NCBI GenBank assembly: GCA_039881045.1
Contig: JAYWVB010000019.1
Coordinates: 186,001 to 250,000 of the forward strand
From: Chaetomium olivaceum
Lineage: Eukaryota; Ascomycota; Sordariomycetes; Sordariales; Chaetomiaceae
DNA: 64,000 nucleotides
Reading direction: 5' to 3'
The notes beneath the pieces were generated by a model that did no database searches, was not told where the DNA came from, and saw only the letters and a program-made list of their open reading frames with translations. Shown here piece by piece: positions 12,901-24,747 of the stretch (its first letter is position 1; each line of letters begins with the position of its first letter). Both the position numbers and the translations under genes were made by a program.

Positions 12901-13947
12901 CTTTCTCAGCTGCGCCCTCTTCGCGCTGCGGATGAGTTCACTTGCGGCCGACTCCAGCTTCAAGTGGATGGCGTCGCGCTCGTGGACCTTGGCGAGCAGG
13001 GGCGTAAAGTCCCGGGTAAGCCAGACATTTCTAATGCCTCCGGGAAACACGTCAAACAGGCCTCTCAAGGCTTCCTCGCTGAGCCATTTTTCCGGGATAG
13101 AGCTCACGAGCACCGTGTTCGCCGAGGCGCGCAGGCAGGCGGTGCTCGGCGCTGGTTAGATAATCCTGGCGAATCTTGACGTAGACCTTCAGCTCGCTGA
13201 AGAAGACGCCGCAGACCCACAAAATTACGGCGAGGGCGAGAGCAAGATGGGCCCAGCGACGGTGTTGCTTGTTTGGAGCGACGTTGCCCCATGCTAACGT
13301 GTCCAAGCCCGTGGGGACGTTGACTGGGCCATTGCTTTTCGTGGTATTGCCTTCTGTGCTATTGTTGACGACGTCGCGCCCCAGACCGCCAATGTAGTTG
13401 AGAGGGACAAGGACGGGAATCACCACCACGGCGACGATGGGAATGAAGATGATGAGGAGGGTTTGTAGGTAGCGCAGGAAGAAGTAGGCGTCGAGGCCAC
13501 ATTTCTTGATAATTTCGCGATCTTCGAAGCTCATGAGCTTGTACGCCAGGGCCAGGTGGTTCGAAGGGGGTGAGTCGGTGCGTTCTCGTTCGGGTACTAG
13601 GTACGTTTTTGGTTTACTGTGGTCGGGTTTGTTAGTCTTTGCACTGCCGGAGAGCAAGAGGGAGAAGAAAAAGAGACAGCGACGTACAATATCCTGACCA
13701 GCTTGTTCCGCAATAGCAAGAAAAAGCCCGTCTGGATGCCGAAGACGACCAACGAAGCGGCCAACGCAGTCACAAAAGCAACAAGGCTGATTCCCGTCGC
13801 TTCCTGGGCTGATCCGGGGCCTTCTTCGATGATAGTCGTCGTCGTCGCCGCCGCGGCCGATGTTAGCGTCGACGATGCCAATGACGATAATGATGGCGAC
13901 GCCGACGTCGACACCCCTGCGGGCGCCGTCGTGGTTATGTCACTCAT
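9982..13947 (-). CDS. CSC1/OSCA-type (DUF221/RSN1) membrane channel, multiply frameshifted
   Basis: The start at 13947 gives a Thr/Ser-rich N-terminus and first membrane helix (TGISLVAFVTALAASLVVFG). A clear intron at 13687-13617 follows (GTACGT donor, CACAG acceptor), then the family motif TYLVPERERT. Later parts are the cytosolic RRM-like loop (LVSSIPEKWLSEEAL, GGIRNVWLTRDF), the AFIQFNHQVAAH and VEISPGDVLWDN motifs, and the multi-helix channel core to the C-terminal FSEVDLINL. Homologues are stress- or tension-gated cation channels or ER/plasma-membrane transporters. The frame breaks near 13135 (4-bp CCTG duplication), 11715 (C run one short) and 10113 (G run one short). A fourth switch near 12405 is either a missing base or a 95-nt intron (12405-12311, weak GTGACG donor). 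With the three indels corrected, both readings make the total divisible by three (about 1265-1297 residues). Confidence 0.75.
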
Positions 13948-16250
13948 CGATACGGATGTCGCATGCGATGCTTGTAGATAGTGGCTTTTGTAGTATTAGT
14001 AGAGCTCGCTGGCGCGAGTGCGAATATGGCTACCGCAATAACGGGCCATGCGCTTCCCCGAAAAGTTAAGAAGGGGAGATGGGGCGTTGCGGCGTAGGTG
14101 AGGGGTCGACGTGTAGTTAGTGGTTTTGGTTAAGAACACAAGAGGCAGCACGAAAGGAACACAAGAGATGAGATCACTCGGAATCTGGGCCACTGGGAGG
14201 ATGTGGGTGTCACCACATGGCCAGCTTGGCACAATGAACCATGATGGAGAAATCGGAAAAGCGGCAGGGCGATTGCGGCTTGCATCTCCATCGCTTTGGT
14301 TGAAAGTAACAGGGGGGGCCATGGCGTTGCGGACTTGCAGTCTCCTTGACCATTCTGGTCATTGGCCTCCTTTGGCCTATGACATCGGGCCTGAAACTGG
14401 ATGTCAAAGTCGCTAATTTTATTGACCCTGAATAAGGACCCAGTTCGTCTGAAACATTTGGTAAAGGTTGAGCAGGGCAGGGAATTGATTGGCTGCGGAT
14501 GGGCCGTCGCTGGTGACGTCGGCGGCTGTCTCTCGCAGCTGCACTCCGCTGGGCCTTGTTTTCCCGCCGAGTTGTGGGATCCTTTGGTTGGCTGTTTGTT
14601 GAACCCGAGCTCGCCAATATCTTGGCTTGCGGGAGCCAATGATTCCATTATCGAACTCAAGCTTAAACGCGCGCTTTGTAGAAGTTTATTTTTTGTTTCT
14701 TCTATCTTATTTTTGGCTTTTGCATTTTTTATCCCGTGACGGCAAAGCGGCTATGACCGTCAATGTTCTTCGTCCTTTGTTAGCCTTGATGCTTCATCGT
14801 AGTCAAAGAATTTGAAGAAGAAAATAGCTGAAAGGGGGATGAGCTATCCAAGGCACGTGCTTGTTCGTTCTGGGCCGCGTTCCAGGCTGCCGGGCTTGCC
14901 GCCAGTCTGCCGCTCGAAACATGTCTCACCCATCGCGTGGACCGACCTGCAAGCTGGCCACGCTCACCGTTAGCAGACTCGGTAGGGAAGGTGTAGAATA
15001 AAACTCGAGGATATGACGTTGTTAGCAATTGTCGCGAACACCTAAAAACGTGTCAAATTTATGGCATTTTTGTTGCACTGATGATTTAAAGGTGATGCAA
15101 GTGATGCAGTGCGATCTTGAAAGTTGAACAGATCTTTGCATCTGGGGTTGCGCCAGGCCGCGCTCTGATCGGCTTCACAAACCGGGGTTCGAGGGTTGGG
15201 AGTCCGATCTCCCGTTTTCATCGTTTCCAGGTTAGTTTGAGAATGCTGATGGAAAATCAATCCAGATACTTTACCAGTTATTCGTCCTGCTACGTAGAGA
15301 ACGAGTCCGTGAGTACAATTTATTGTGCAAGTTAAACGGCTACAATGGAATTTTCTGTCGGTTTCCGCCTGCCGAGCTCGTTGGTAGTTAATGGAGGAAC
15401 AACCTCAGAGCCGAATCCCTAATCGGGCTGCGGTGATTTTTCAAGCTCCGACACCACACAACAAAATGCAGTTGACAGCATCGAGACTGGGCCCTTTCTT
15501 TTCCTGGAAGCTGTTAGACAACAAACCAGCACGGGGTCAGACGACGGCTGATGACATGGCCGAATATGTAACAATCCTGACGGCGCAGGGATCTACTTGG
15601 CCTGGTGGCTGCGGGCCGGCCTCGGGCTTGAAGTACCGGCAAATCCATTTTCCCAAGCGCGATGTGATTCCCGGTTTGGGTAATCCACGGCGGTTCCAGA
15701 ATGTCCCGGCGCTGGAGTCTTCCCCGCACCTCCCAACCCGCAACCCCCACACCTGCCCGCAAGCCCCCTTTGTGTACCGACGAAACGGTGTTGTGGGTGC
15801 GCGTCCTCCCGCAACGAGGGGACGTCCCATGGGAATGATGGGATACTACCTAGGTGAGGTATGTATGCTACCAGGGACGGGGAATAATAATTCAGCGAAA
15901 ATATGAGGTCCGATGCGGACCCGCGAGTCCAAGTCCCACTTCCATCCGGCGCCGCCTGCCACACGAATCGCGATGCGGAATGGTCTGATGCGCTGCGGTT
16001 TGTGTCTGCGGGAGCAGGTGCCGAGGACTGGGGACCAGGCTATCGCCGCCGGTGTATATATGAATACCGAGTGAAGAAGGGACAGCCTCCTTTAACCGCA
16101 CCATTGATACCCTCTGTCATCTGACTCGCTCCAAACCTAGGACTACCTCGTTTTTCTCTGAAACGCTCCTATTCACCTAAACACACACACCTGCTCAGTG
16201 TAGTTGGATCAAAGCATCGTCAAATATTTGTATCACTATCGAATCCTGAC
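13948..16250. other. Long intergenic region, nothing recognised
   Basis: About 2.3 kb between divergent genes. Many short frames exist, none with a domain, splice pattern or family match. The segment around 15150-15230 has a tRNA-like GGTTCGAG string but no fold was found. Confidence 0.5.
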
Positions 16251-17705
16251 ATGGCAGACGTACGCGATCTACGCATCGCCATTATCGGTGCGGGTACGCT
16301 TCCTCAGTTTCTCACGGTTTTTCTCACTGGCAATGTATCTGACGGTTTGCAGGCATGGGTGGGCTGGGGACGGCCCTCGCCTTTGCCAAAAAGGGGTTCA
16401 AAAACATCGATGTCTTTGAGACGGCGTCAAATCTAGGCTTCGTCGGCGCTGGCATTCAGATGCCGCCCAACGTCGTGCGTGTACTCGACCGGTTAGGATG
16501 TTGGAAAGAGATCTACGCCGAGGCAACAAACGTTCAGGGGACCAGCATCAGGCGTAAGGCGACTCCGAGTCGACCTCCTAGACGAATTGGAGAGGGGCTA
16601 ATTGTCTAAACAGAGGGAAGCACGGATATAGAGCTATCACACGTGCTGATGCCGGACATCGAAGAGAAATACGGGTACCCCCACTGCACGGGGCACCGGT
16701 CGTCGCTCGCGAGCGGCTTGTTTGAGGGCTGCAAGAAGGAGAGTGCCATCAAATTCCACTTCTCGACCGCGCTGGTGCGGATCAACTCGTTCGCCGGCAA
16801 GCCCACTATCACGCTCAAGCCGCGCAACGGCGACGAGTACACGCTGGAGGCCGACGTGGTGCTGGCGTCGGACGGTGTCAAGTCGGTGACGCGCACGCAG
16901 ATGCTGGCGGAGCTCGGGACGCAGTCGGAGGAAGAAGACACGGGCCAGGCGGCGTACCGCATCATGCTGACGCGGGCGCAGATGGAGCACGACCCGGAGA
17001 TGCTGGCGCTGCTCGAGAGCGACACGGTGGTGCGGTGGGTCGGGGAGCGGCGGCACATCATCGCGTACCCGGTCAGCAACAAACAGATCTACAACCTGTC
17101 GTCGGCGCAGCCCGACACCAACTTCGCGGCCGCCACCAACGCCACTTACACGACCAAGGGCTCCAAACGGGCCATGCTCGACGTGTACGGCGACTTCTGC
17201 CCGCTGGTGCACCGCATGCTCAACCTGGTGCCCGACGGCGAGGTGTGCGAGTGGAAGCTGCGCGTGTACAAGCCTTTGCCGACGTGGGTGCACGGGTCGG
17301 TGGCGCTGCTGGGCGACGCGTGCCACCCGACGCTGCCGCACCTTAGCCAGGGCGCGGCGATGGCGATCGAGGACGGTGCCGTGCTGGCCGAGGTCGTCAG
17401 CAAGATCCCCGCGGACAAGGTCCATGACCCCGAGACGGTCTCGAAATCGCTCAAGGTGTACGAGCTGCTGCGCAAGCCGCACTGCAGCGCGCTGGTCGAC
17501 ATGGCCGCGCACTCGGGCCTGCCGCATCCTGCATCTCGGGGAGGGCAAGGCCAAGGAGGAGCGGGATCGCGAGTTCCGCCAGAACGGCAAGACCGGTTCT
17601 GTGCCCGACAAGTGGGCCAGTCCGGACGTCCAGAAGATGATTTACTCCAACGACTGCGTCCAGGAGGCCATTGACAACTACGACCGGTTGTTTGCTAGTT
17701 TGTGA
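16251..17705 (+). CDS. FAD-dependent aromatic monooxygenase, salicylate hydroxylase-like (frameshifted)
   Basis: Three exons: 16251-16293, 16353-16553 and 16614-17705 (about 444 residues). The N-terminus has the dinucleotide-binding GxGxxG (IIGAGMGGLGTALAF), split by the first intron. The middle has the conserved DG motif (VVLASDGVKSVTR) and the C-terminal half the ribityl-binding GD motif (LLGDACHPTLPHLSQGA, then ED). These are the three hallmarks of class A flavoprotein hydroxylases, which use NAD(P)H and O2 to hydroxylate aromatic acids. The substrate cannot be assigned. The frame breaks near 17520 between VDMAAHSG and RILHLGEGKAKEERD, where 4 bases (or 1) are extra. The exon sum is one over a multiple of three, which fits. 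The C-terminus (NDCVQEAIDNYDRLF) is family-typical, so the gene is probably intact in the organism. Confidence 0.82.
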
Positions 17706-18206
17706 GGGTGGTGGTGGTCATTGGCGGGTGATGAAAGGGGGGAGAGGGAACGGGGCATTGGTTTAGGGAAGTACGGTATTCTCAGTAGTGGCCGCTGCCG
17801 GTCGTGATCCTATAACGCATACCCTAGAAGAAGCAGCCACCTAGATATTACAAGGTTTACCGAGAGAAAAGAAAAGAAAAAAAGACAAACAAATGAGAAC
17901 CAGGCAAGCCATGACATAAGAGACCATCGTGAAAGTCATGCCATGGGCTTGACCAGAATCCCCTTGATACGCCGGCCTCGCTGCATCACAGGGCCATGGG
18001 TAGTAGTAGTAGTCCTGCGCCCCATCATCCGCGGTCCCTGCCCGGCGCCAATGCTATCTGCGAACTCGTCGCGTCGCTCATCCCGTGGCCAGTCGCTCGT
18101 TTTCTACGCTGCACCGGAATTTGCGCTATCGTACGAGGCGAGGCGCATAGCCCATCCCTGCCCCCCAATCGTCTTTTGTGCCCAAGAATCCAACCCCGGC
18201 GATCGC
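17706..18206. other. Convergent intergenic region
   Basis: Shared 3' flank of the monooxygenase and CYSTM genes, A-rich around 17860-17890. No gene is supported. Confidence 0.5.
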
Positions 18207-18642
18207 TTAGCACAGCATGTCCAAGCAGCAACAGCACGCCAAACCAGCCAGACACGCCGACAAGAAACCCTATAACGCACACCCGTTAGCCACATCCTAG
18301 CGCAACATCATCAATCGCCCCCCTTCCCCCCCCCCCCTCTCCCTGGGAAAGAGAAAAAAAAAAGAAAAAGAGAACGTACCGGCCCACTGCTCTTCTGCTC
18401 CTGGTGCTGCCCGTGATACGGCTGCCCCTGCGGATACGGCCCCTGCTGGTAGTAGCCGCCCGGCGGCGGCGGGCCCTGCGGATGCGGCTGCTGGGGGTGG
18501 CCGCCGTAGCCCATCGGCTGCTGTTGCTGGTAGTAGCCGCCGGCCGCGCCTTGTGGAGGGGGGGGCCGCCTTGGTAGTGGGCTTGTTGCGGGTAGGACGG
18601 GTTGTTGCCGTAGGCGGGGGGCTCGTCGTGTTTATGGGACAT
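18207..18642 (-). CDS. CYSTM family small membrane peptide (frameshifted)
   Basis: Exon 18642-18380 encodes a Pro/Gly/Gln/Tyr-rich region (repeats such as GGYYQQGPYPQGQPY). After a GTACGT intron, exon 18269-18207 encodes GFLSACLAGLACCCCLDMLC then stop. This is the cysteine-rich C-terminal membrane module (CYSTM) of fungi and plants, thought to insert in membranes and linked to stress resistance. The last exon is too short to be seen without splicing. The frame breaks near 18555 at a run of 8 C (9 restores YQGGPPPPQG). The exon sum of 326 nt is one short, which fits a single missing base and a protein of 108 residues. Confidence 0.82.
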
Positions 18643-20028
18643 TTTTGTGGTGGTGGATTTTGCGTGCTTTTGATTTTTTTTGATTGATGGAATGCGGCGG
18701 CGATGCGCGGGTTGGTTGATGGTTTGGCGATGAGCGATCGATCGGGAGGTTTGTTACAGTAGGTTCGCTGTTCAGGGGATGGAAATGGTGGGCGCACTCT
18801 CGAAAGAACCGGGCGGTCGCAGGAGTGAGTGAATCTTTGTGAGTGGGGGATGGCGCAAAAGAAAGGAGCAAGGCTGAAAGCTGCGTTGGTGGTTGGCGGT
18901 TGGTTTTTGAACGATGGGTTGCCCCTGCGTGTCAAGCGTGGCTGTGTCGCAGAATATGTAGGTACGTACGTGTCGTTGGGGACCCTTTGCGCGGCGATGA
19001 TGTGCAGTAGTGGCAGTGGCGGGGGCGGTTACTCCGTACTCCGCACAGTCCGAATTGCCAGTGACTGTCCAGCGCCTTGAAAAATACGGGTTCCTCGGTT
19101 GTTGGTTTGGAAGAGTGCGACGCTCACCGACACAGCCCAGTAAGGTCCATACCTGATGTACTCAACAAGAGCTCTACAGTATTCGTACTTCTTAGACGGC
19201 TGGAAACGAGATGCAAACAAAGACAAACAGCGCGATAGCTACCCGTAGTTATCGAACAAAGAACCGACAAGCCCTCCGCCTCAGTGCCCAGTAGTTATTC
19301 GCATTCATTGGGTTTCGGCATGAGCCAATCCGTCTCGTTGGCTGCCGTGTCACTGGCTCCTTCAGACCGAGTGCGTCTCACATGGGCGGTTCATAGGTAC
19401 GTAGGCAACCCCTTCAAGACCATGCGTGACACCCAAACGCTCCGCCACAGCCCTGCGTGCGGCTCGGGGTGAATCGGAACCCAAGCGACCGAGTCCGCAG
19501 CAAGCCTCAGAACGGGCCCCGTTTGCTTGATTGATACGATGGGTGGAGAGCAAGCCGGGATCTTCGGCAGCAGCAGCGGGTTTTCTTACGATTGCGTATA
19601 CACAGTAGTCGCAGTACCCTACTTCGTACCGGCACTCGGATACGTGCAGTTAAGGTGCTGACTGGATCTCCATGATTGCCATTGCAACCAATCCGCTTAC
19701 ATTAAAATATCGCTTGACGATGCGAGGGAGAAGCGGGCATCCGATCATTCCATTCATTTGTGCTCCGCTGACACGGCAGTTAAGGAGGACAGCAGTCGAC
19801 CAAGCAATGTGACACTGTTGAGAGACGAAGTACGAAAAGTATGAACAATTGTATTGGTTTTTGTAACGATGGTGTATCACTGGATCCTGGCCAGTGACTG
19901 TTACATTGCACACCAGAGTCTTGGCAGGGTCTGCACGACTTTGGTCCTGTCGTCATCCTCAACTTCTCGCCCTACAGTAAACACCGCCCAACCAAACTCA
20001 ACACCAACACCGCCTCACATCGCCCATC
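18643..20028. other. Intergenic, divergent promoters
   Basis: 1.4 kb between the CYSTM gene (-) and RIB7 (+). No domain-bearing frame or repeat was recognised. Confidence 0.5.
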
Positions 20029-21040
20029 ATGGCCTCCCTCAACGCCCAACAAACCCAGCCCCCAAAAGAGTCTCTGACCTTTCCCCCTCATCACGCGGCC
20101 CTCCTCGCCCCCTACCTTCCCCCTGCCGCCGCGCAACCGCAAGCGCAACCCGAACCCCAACCCTCACCACCCGTCAACATCACCACTCAACCCCAGAAAA
20201 AAAGAAAAAGAAAAAGAAGACTCGCAAGAGAAGAAGAAACGCCGCCGCCCGCACGTACACGTAACCCTAACCTACGCGCACTCCCTCGACGCCTCCCTCG
20301 CCCTGGCTCCCGGCGTGCGCACCGTGCTGTCCGGCCCCCAGTCCAAGGCCATGACCCACTTCCTGCGGGCGCGACACGCCGCCATCTTGGTTGGGGCCGG
20401 CACGGCGGTGGCGGACGATCCCGGGTTGAATTCACGTCTGGCTGTGTCTTCTTCTTCTTCTTCTTCTTCTTCTTCTTCTCTAGGTGGGGGTGGGGGTGAG
20501 GGTGGGGGTGGTAACGATGGGGAGGAGGAGGGAGTGGTCAGGCAGCCCCGTCCGATCGTGCTTGACCCGCGCGCGCGGTGGGCTGTTGGCGAGGGGAGTC
20601 AGGTTGTCGGGCTGGCGAGGGAGGGGAGGGGGTTGGCGCCGTGGGTGTTTGTTGCGAGGGGGGTTGTGGTGGAGGAGGGGAGGAGACGGGTTTTGGAGGC
20701 CGTGGGTGGGCGGTATATCCATCTCGAGGCGAGGGGGAAAAGGGGGCGGTTTGCGTGGGCCGATGTGCTCGAGGTGCTGGCACGCGAGGGGATTGTCAGT
20801 GTTATGATTGAGGGCGGCGGCGAGGTGATTAACTCGCTGCTCGAGCCTGCGGGGAATGCGTTTGTCGACTCGGTTATTGTGACCATCGCGCCGACGTGGC
20901 TGGGGCAGGGTGGCGTGGTGGTCTCGCCACCGCGCACGGCTGGGGAGGATGGGAAGCCAGCGGAACCGGTGCGGTTGACGGATGTTACGTGGTGTCCGCT
21001 TGGGGAGGACGTGGTCTTGTGTGGGAGAATTGAGAGGTGA
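20029..21040 (+). CDS. RIB7: Riboflavin pathway reductase Rib7 (diaminoribosylaminopyrimidinone phosphate reductase)
   Basis: The start MASLNAQQTQ is followed by PPHHAALLAPYLPP. The core reads VTLTYAHSLDASLALAPG, the substrate-binding strand of RibD/Rib7 reductases. It continues to GPQSKAMTHFLRARHAAILVG and GTAVADDPGLNSR (NADPH and substrate site), then QPRPIVLDPRARW and the C-terminal IEGGGEVINSLL. Fungal Rib7 reduces the ribosylamino-pyrimidine early in riboflavin synthesis, in the cytosol. The frame breaks near 20197-20205 in a run of 7 A (6 restores KKEKEKEDSQEKKKRRRPHV). The 1012-nt span is one over a multiple of three, consistent with one extra base and 336 residues. A Ser-run and Gly/Glu insert (about 20448-20535) interrupts the core. 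Confidence 0.87.
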
Positions 21041-21102
21041 TAAGGGGTCGGGAGGCGCTCATTATGATTATCTCAAGAGGCTCCTACCGGCGAAAGACAG
21101 CC

Positions 21103-22835
21103 CTACAAATGCCCCCTCCATCTAATCTCCAACCACCGGAATGGAACATAGCTGATAGCCGTCACAACGAACGCCATCTCAAACCCAACATCCCCCGTCG
21201 TCTCCGCAATCGGACCCGTATACCACGGCGCCGCCATGCCCGGCACCACCAACCCCAAACTCACCACCGACGCCCCAATCGCCGCAATTCCCGGCGGCAA
21301 CTTCCTCCCAACATTCCAAATCGCATGATCAAACGTTGAATAATCCATGCGCCGAAACACCACCAGCTCCACAATCAAGACCGCATCAAAGCACCCAGCC
21401 CAGTACCCAATAACCGCCAAGAAGTTCGTCAGACTCTCCTCCCACTCCTCGGCCGCGCGGATCGCCATCGGGATCATCACCGCCATGGTCACCACAATAA
21501 ACACAAAGCGATGCACGCGCGCAAAGAAGGGCACCAGCATCTGCAGGCACAGCGCCACGCTGTACATGGAGACCGCAATGTTGCCGATGACGCTCAGCGC
21601 CAGCAGCACCAGCACGAACCGCCCGAACCCGCCCGCCGGCGTCAGCATCTCGCTCATGACCCGCCGATCCCCGTCTGCAGGTAGGCCGCGTGCCAGTGGG
21701 GGACGTTGGGCACGGCTCCGCCGATGGCGGCGCCGAGGATCAGGAGCGGGATGGAGGGCAGGAGGAGGCCGGTGTAGATGTAGAGGAAGGGTTTGAGGCT
21801 GCGGTTGGGTTGGTTTGGTTGGGGTGTAGTTGGGGGAGAGGGGGAGTTGGTGGAGTAGGGTACCTACCGGGATGTGCCCCGCGGGTTGTGGTAGATGGAA
21901 TAATCTGAGACGGTGCCGCCAAAGGTGATAAAGTAGCCGGCGATCAGGCAGCCAAAGGTCAGGACTTGCGGCGCCGTGGCCGGTCCGGCTTCGCTCTGGA
22001 GGCGGAGGTACTTGCCGCCGCAGCCTACGGCGATGACGATGGAGATCAGGTTGGGGATCCAGGTCCAGCGCTCCCAGAAGTGGAGGGCGTTGAAGCCCAT
22101 GAGGGAGACGGCAAAGGAGACGAGACAGGCGATCACAATGCCCACGTCAACACTAACTTTGTCCGGGTTCAGGGAGGCAAGCGTCTGGCCGGCGACGACG
22201 GATGAGAGGAGGGAGAAGCCTGTTACCGTGGCGGCGTTCAAGAGGAGCGGTATCGTGACGAGGTAGCGCCTGCTGGTGTATTAGAAAAAGGTGAGAGTGG
22301 TTATAATAGAGCCACTTTCGACGCACCCGAACGAATACCGAGCCTGTACGAGCTGCCGAAGCCCCGTCTCCATGCCGCCTATGCCCATAAAGGCGGGCGG
22401 GATGCATGTAAGCATGGCAAAGAACAGGATGACGAGCGAGGCGTCTCTCAGGCTCAAGCCCATGCCGAGTGTGGCCAGCATGCCAGTCGGGATTCTGTAG
22501 GCTGGGGGTTATTTTTATACCTCAGGGGATGGCGACTTGGTTACGTACGGGAGCAAACACAAGAGGCACGTGAAGAAGACGGTAAAGAGGTTGCTGTACT
22601 GGGTCGAGGTACGTTGTTCGAGGGGCACAGGCTTGATGCCGTTCTCTTCAACCCCGGCGTCCAGCAATTTCTGGTACCATTTTGGGTTCTTTTCGCGGTC
22701 GACCTCGTAGACTTCGCCGTCCTTTACGGACAGGAACGATATCAACTTTGCCCATCTCCCGCGTTCGTCTTGACCCTGGCTCTCGAGGTCCCGGGGGACA
22801 TCTTTCCCTACTTCGGAAACGGTGGCGGTTGACAT
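21103..22835 (-). CDS. NCS1 family nucleobase permease (Fcy2-like purine-cytosine permease)
   Basis: Four exons: 22835-22549, 22494-22327, 22269-21868 and 21798-21103 (about 517 residues). The cytosolic N-terminus (MSTATVSEVG) is Asp/Glu-rich. The membrane core includes GMGLSLRDASLVILFF, GIGGMETGLRQLVQARYSFG, LNAATVTGFSLLSSVVAGQ and FITFGGTVSDYSIYHNP, typical of the fungal purine-cytosine branch of NCS1, with about 12 helices expected. Members import purines, cytosine or vitamin-like bases by proton symport at the plasma membrane. A base is missing near 21655, where a G run must gain one to read GIGGVMSEML. The exon sum of 1553 nt is one short. The gene converges on RIB7 with 62 bp between stops. 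An upstream in-frame ATG at 22859 is an alternative start. Confidence 0.85.
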
Positions 22836-23788
22836 GACAGGTCGGGGAGGAGATATCACCCAAGTTCAGGCTTACGGTTCAAGAACGAGACGAAGAACAC
22901 AACACACACGCCAAACAATGTATTCATTTATAAGGCAAACTAATGGGTACGAGAAAGAGGGGCCGTGCTATCTCCGAGCAGCCCTTCCAACTCGGTGTCC
23001 CACGGCGGAGATGCGACGATCATCGGCATCAGGTCCAACAACACCCCCAAAATGGAGAATCATCCCGCGGGCCTCTGCTTTGGCCTATTTTGCGGACCAG
23101 TATGCTGGCGGATGACTTCCTGATAAGACGGCGGATGCAGACACCATGTCGACGGCAGCAATCTCGATTGGAGGGAAGTGTCTAGGGTCAAGGCCACCCT
23201 GCAGTTGTGATTGTGACTAGCATGACGGCGGGAGATCACGTCGTGATGTGGAACATGCAGCTATGCAGCTCCGAATCCTCCGTAGACTGGCTCGAGCTGA
23301 GGCCCGGGAGGGCCGAAGGGAAGAGATCGCAAGGGGTACGAGCGGAGGATACCTCGAGTGGACAAATCGGGGAGTGTGAATTTCCCCGCTTCCGAGCAGG
23401 AAGGGTGTGTTGCATAGAAAGCTGTTCGGTTATTAAGAGCTTGATGCACAGCTGCACCTACCTTAGCTCGAGCTGGCCCGGTTCATCATGACGCCTCCAT
23501 ACCCATGTCAAGAATGGAAGGAGGACAACATTCGATCTCGGCCCCAGTGTTCGAAAGCAGTCAGGAAGTTGTGTACCCGTGCACGCCGTGCCAGTCCATG
23601 CGGCTCGGCGACCCAAGCAATTGGAAACTAAGACGAGGAAGAGAAACGAACAAGACCAATTGGCAATGCCACGGCAGTTGTCGGCAGGCATGGCGGGGGT
23701 TCTTGCCCATGCTTGAGTTCTTGGTTCTTACCCCGCGGCGTGAGGTGGGGGCGGTTCATGCATGTGACGGCAGGGGCAGTGACTACCC
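22836..23788. other. Intergenic at left border of repeat island
   Basis: Upstream flank of the NCS1 permease gene. No gene was recognised, and repeats begin at about 23789. Confidence 0.5.
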
Positions 23789-23903
23789 CAGGGTTAGGGT
23801 TGATTATTATCCTCCCGAGCTTCATCTTCTCGAGCTCGACAACAACCTACATATATCTCGGTTTACAAAATCGGCAAACACATACGACCATAAGCAGTAG
23901 AAA
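23789..23903 (+). repeat. Dispersed repeat, copy 1 of 3
   Basis: About 115 bp, beginning with a doubled TTAGGG-like unit then TTGATTATTATCCTCCCGAG and ending CATACGACCATAAGCAGTA. It matches copy 3 (37134-37249) closely and copy 2 (24518-24620) with many C/T and G/A differences. Confidence 0.8.
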
Positions 23904-24283
23904 GCTCGGGATCCCGTCCGCTCTCCCCTCGATAAACTACTGACTGCTGGACTAGTACTCAGGTCGGTGACGATTGGGGAATCCCCGGTGTTGTATGTTT
24001 TTGGTTGTCTCCTGTCTTCTTTTTGTTCCATCTAACTATCCGACGAGCGAGGGGACTAGTTAGTCGGTGTCACCGGGCATGCTATAATATTCAAGACGAG
24101 TCGAATACGTGTGAGAGCTGGGGTCGTGTCACGGATATGGCCACATGCAGTGGCCAAGCGGGGCCGCGCCGGGAGCGGTCCAAGCCAATCATTAAGAATG
24201 GGGCATCAGCCAATCAGGAACGGATCGTTGAAGTAAACGCACGATCCGGGGATCGTGTAAAGGATAAGACGATCCAGGAAACA
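23904..24283. other. Short non-coding stretch between repeats
   Basis: No frame or repeat was recognised. It ends at the left arm of the inverted repeat. Confidence 0.5.
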
Positions 24284-24284
24284 C

Positions 24285-24513
24285 AGGTACAAGGTACCTG
24301 TAGACTTAGATAGTATATAGTCACTCGTTCTGGAGAGCTCTGGGAGTTCTCCAGTTAGCAATCACAACTACAGTTCGCTACAAGCTCGAGAGCCTACTGT
24401 TGAGACAAGTCTTTGTTGTGCACCCTTTGGCTGCACCGAACCTAGTACCTTTGCAAGGCACCTTCAATCAGACTGAACCCTAACAGGACAAGGTCCAGGA
24501 GAGGTTCGTCACA
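24285..24513 (-). repeat. Left arm of a ~230-bp inverted repeat
   Basis: Its reverse complement matches 27694-27920 almost base for base, starting TGTGACGAACCTCTCCTGGA in that orientation and ending near CAGGTACAAG. The inward TG start would fit an LTR, so this could be one of two head-to-head solo LTRs or the end of a foldback element. Confidence 0.85.
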
Positions 24514-24517
24514 GGTC

Positions 24518-24620
24518 GATGATTATTCTACTGAGCTTTATCTTGTCGAGCTCGACAGCGACCTATAGTTATTATATTAGTTTACCAATCGACAAATACA
24601 TACGACTATAAGCAGTCGAA
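24518..24620 (+). repeat. Dispersed repeat, copy 2 of 3 (mutated)
   Basis: It starts GATGATTATTCTACTGAGCT and ends CATACGACTATAAGCAGT. It abuts the left inverted-repeat arm. Differences from copies 1 and 3 are mostly transitions (for example CGAG to TGAG, GACCA to GACTA), as RIP would leave. Confidence 0.75.
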
Positions 24621-24747
24621 TACTGATGATCCTGTTTCCACATGATAGGGCTTAGGTGGCGGGCTTTTTTCTTAATATCCCAACACTTAGAATTAACCTA
24701 ATTTGTAATGGCTCTATTCGTTTAAAAACGTAATAAAGCTTTCTTTT

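Noticed and set aside
12295..13179. 294-codon plus-strand frame
   Set aside because: Opposite the cytosolic region of the CSC1-like gene, whose reverse strand carries recognisable family motifs.
15150..15230. tRNA-like T-loop string GGTTCGAG
   Set aside because: No matching acceptor, D-arm or anticodon stem could be drawn around it.
16637..17611. 324-codon minus-strand frame
   Set aside because: Shadow of the FAD monooxygenase. Its composition mirrors the GC-rich third positions of the real gene.
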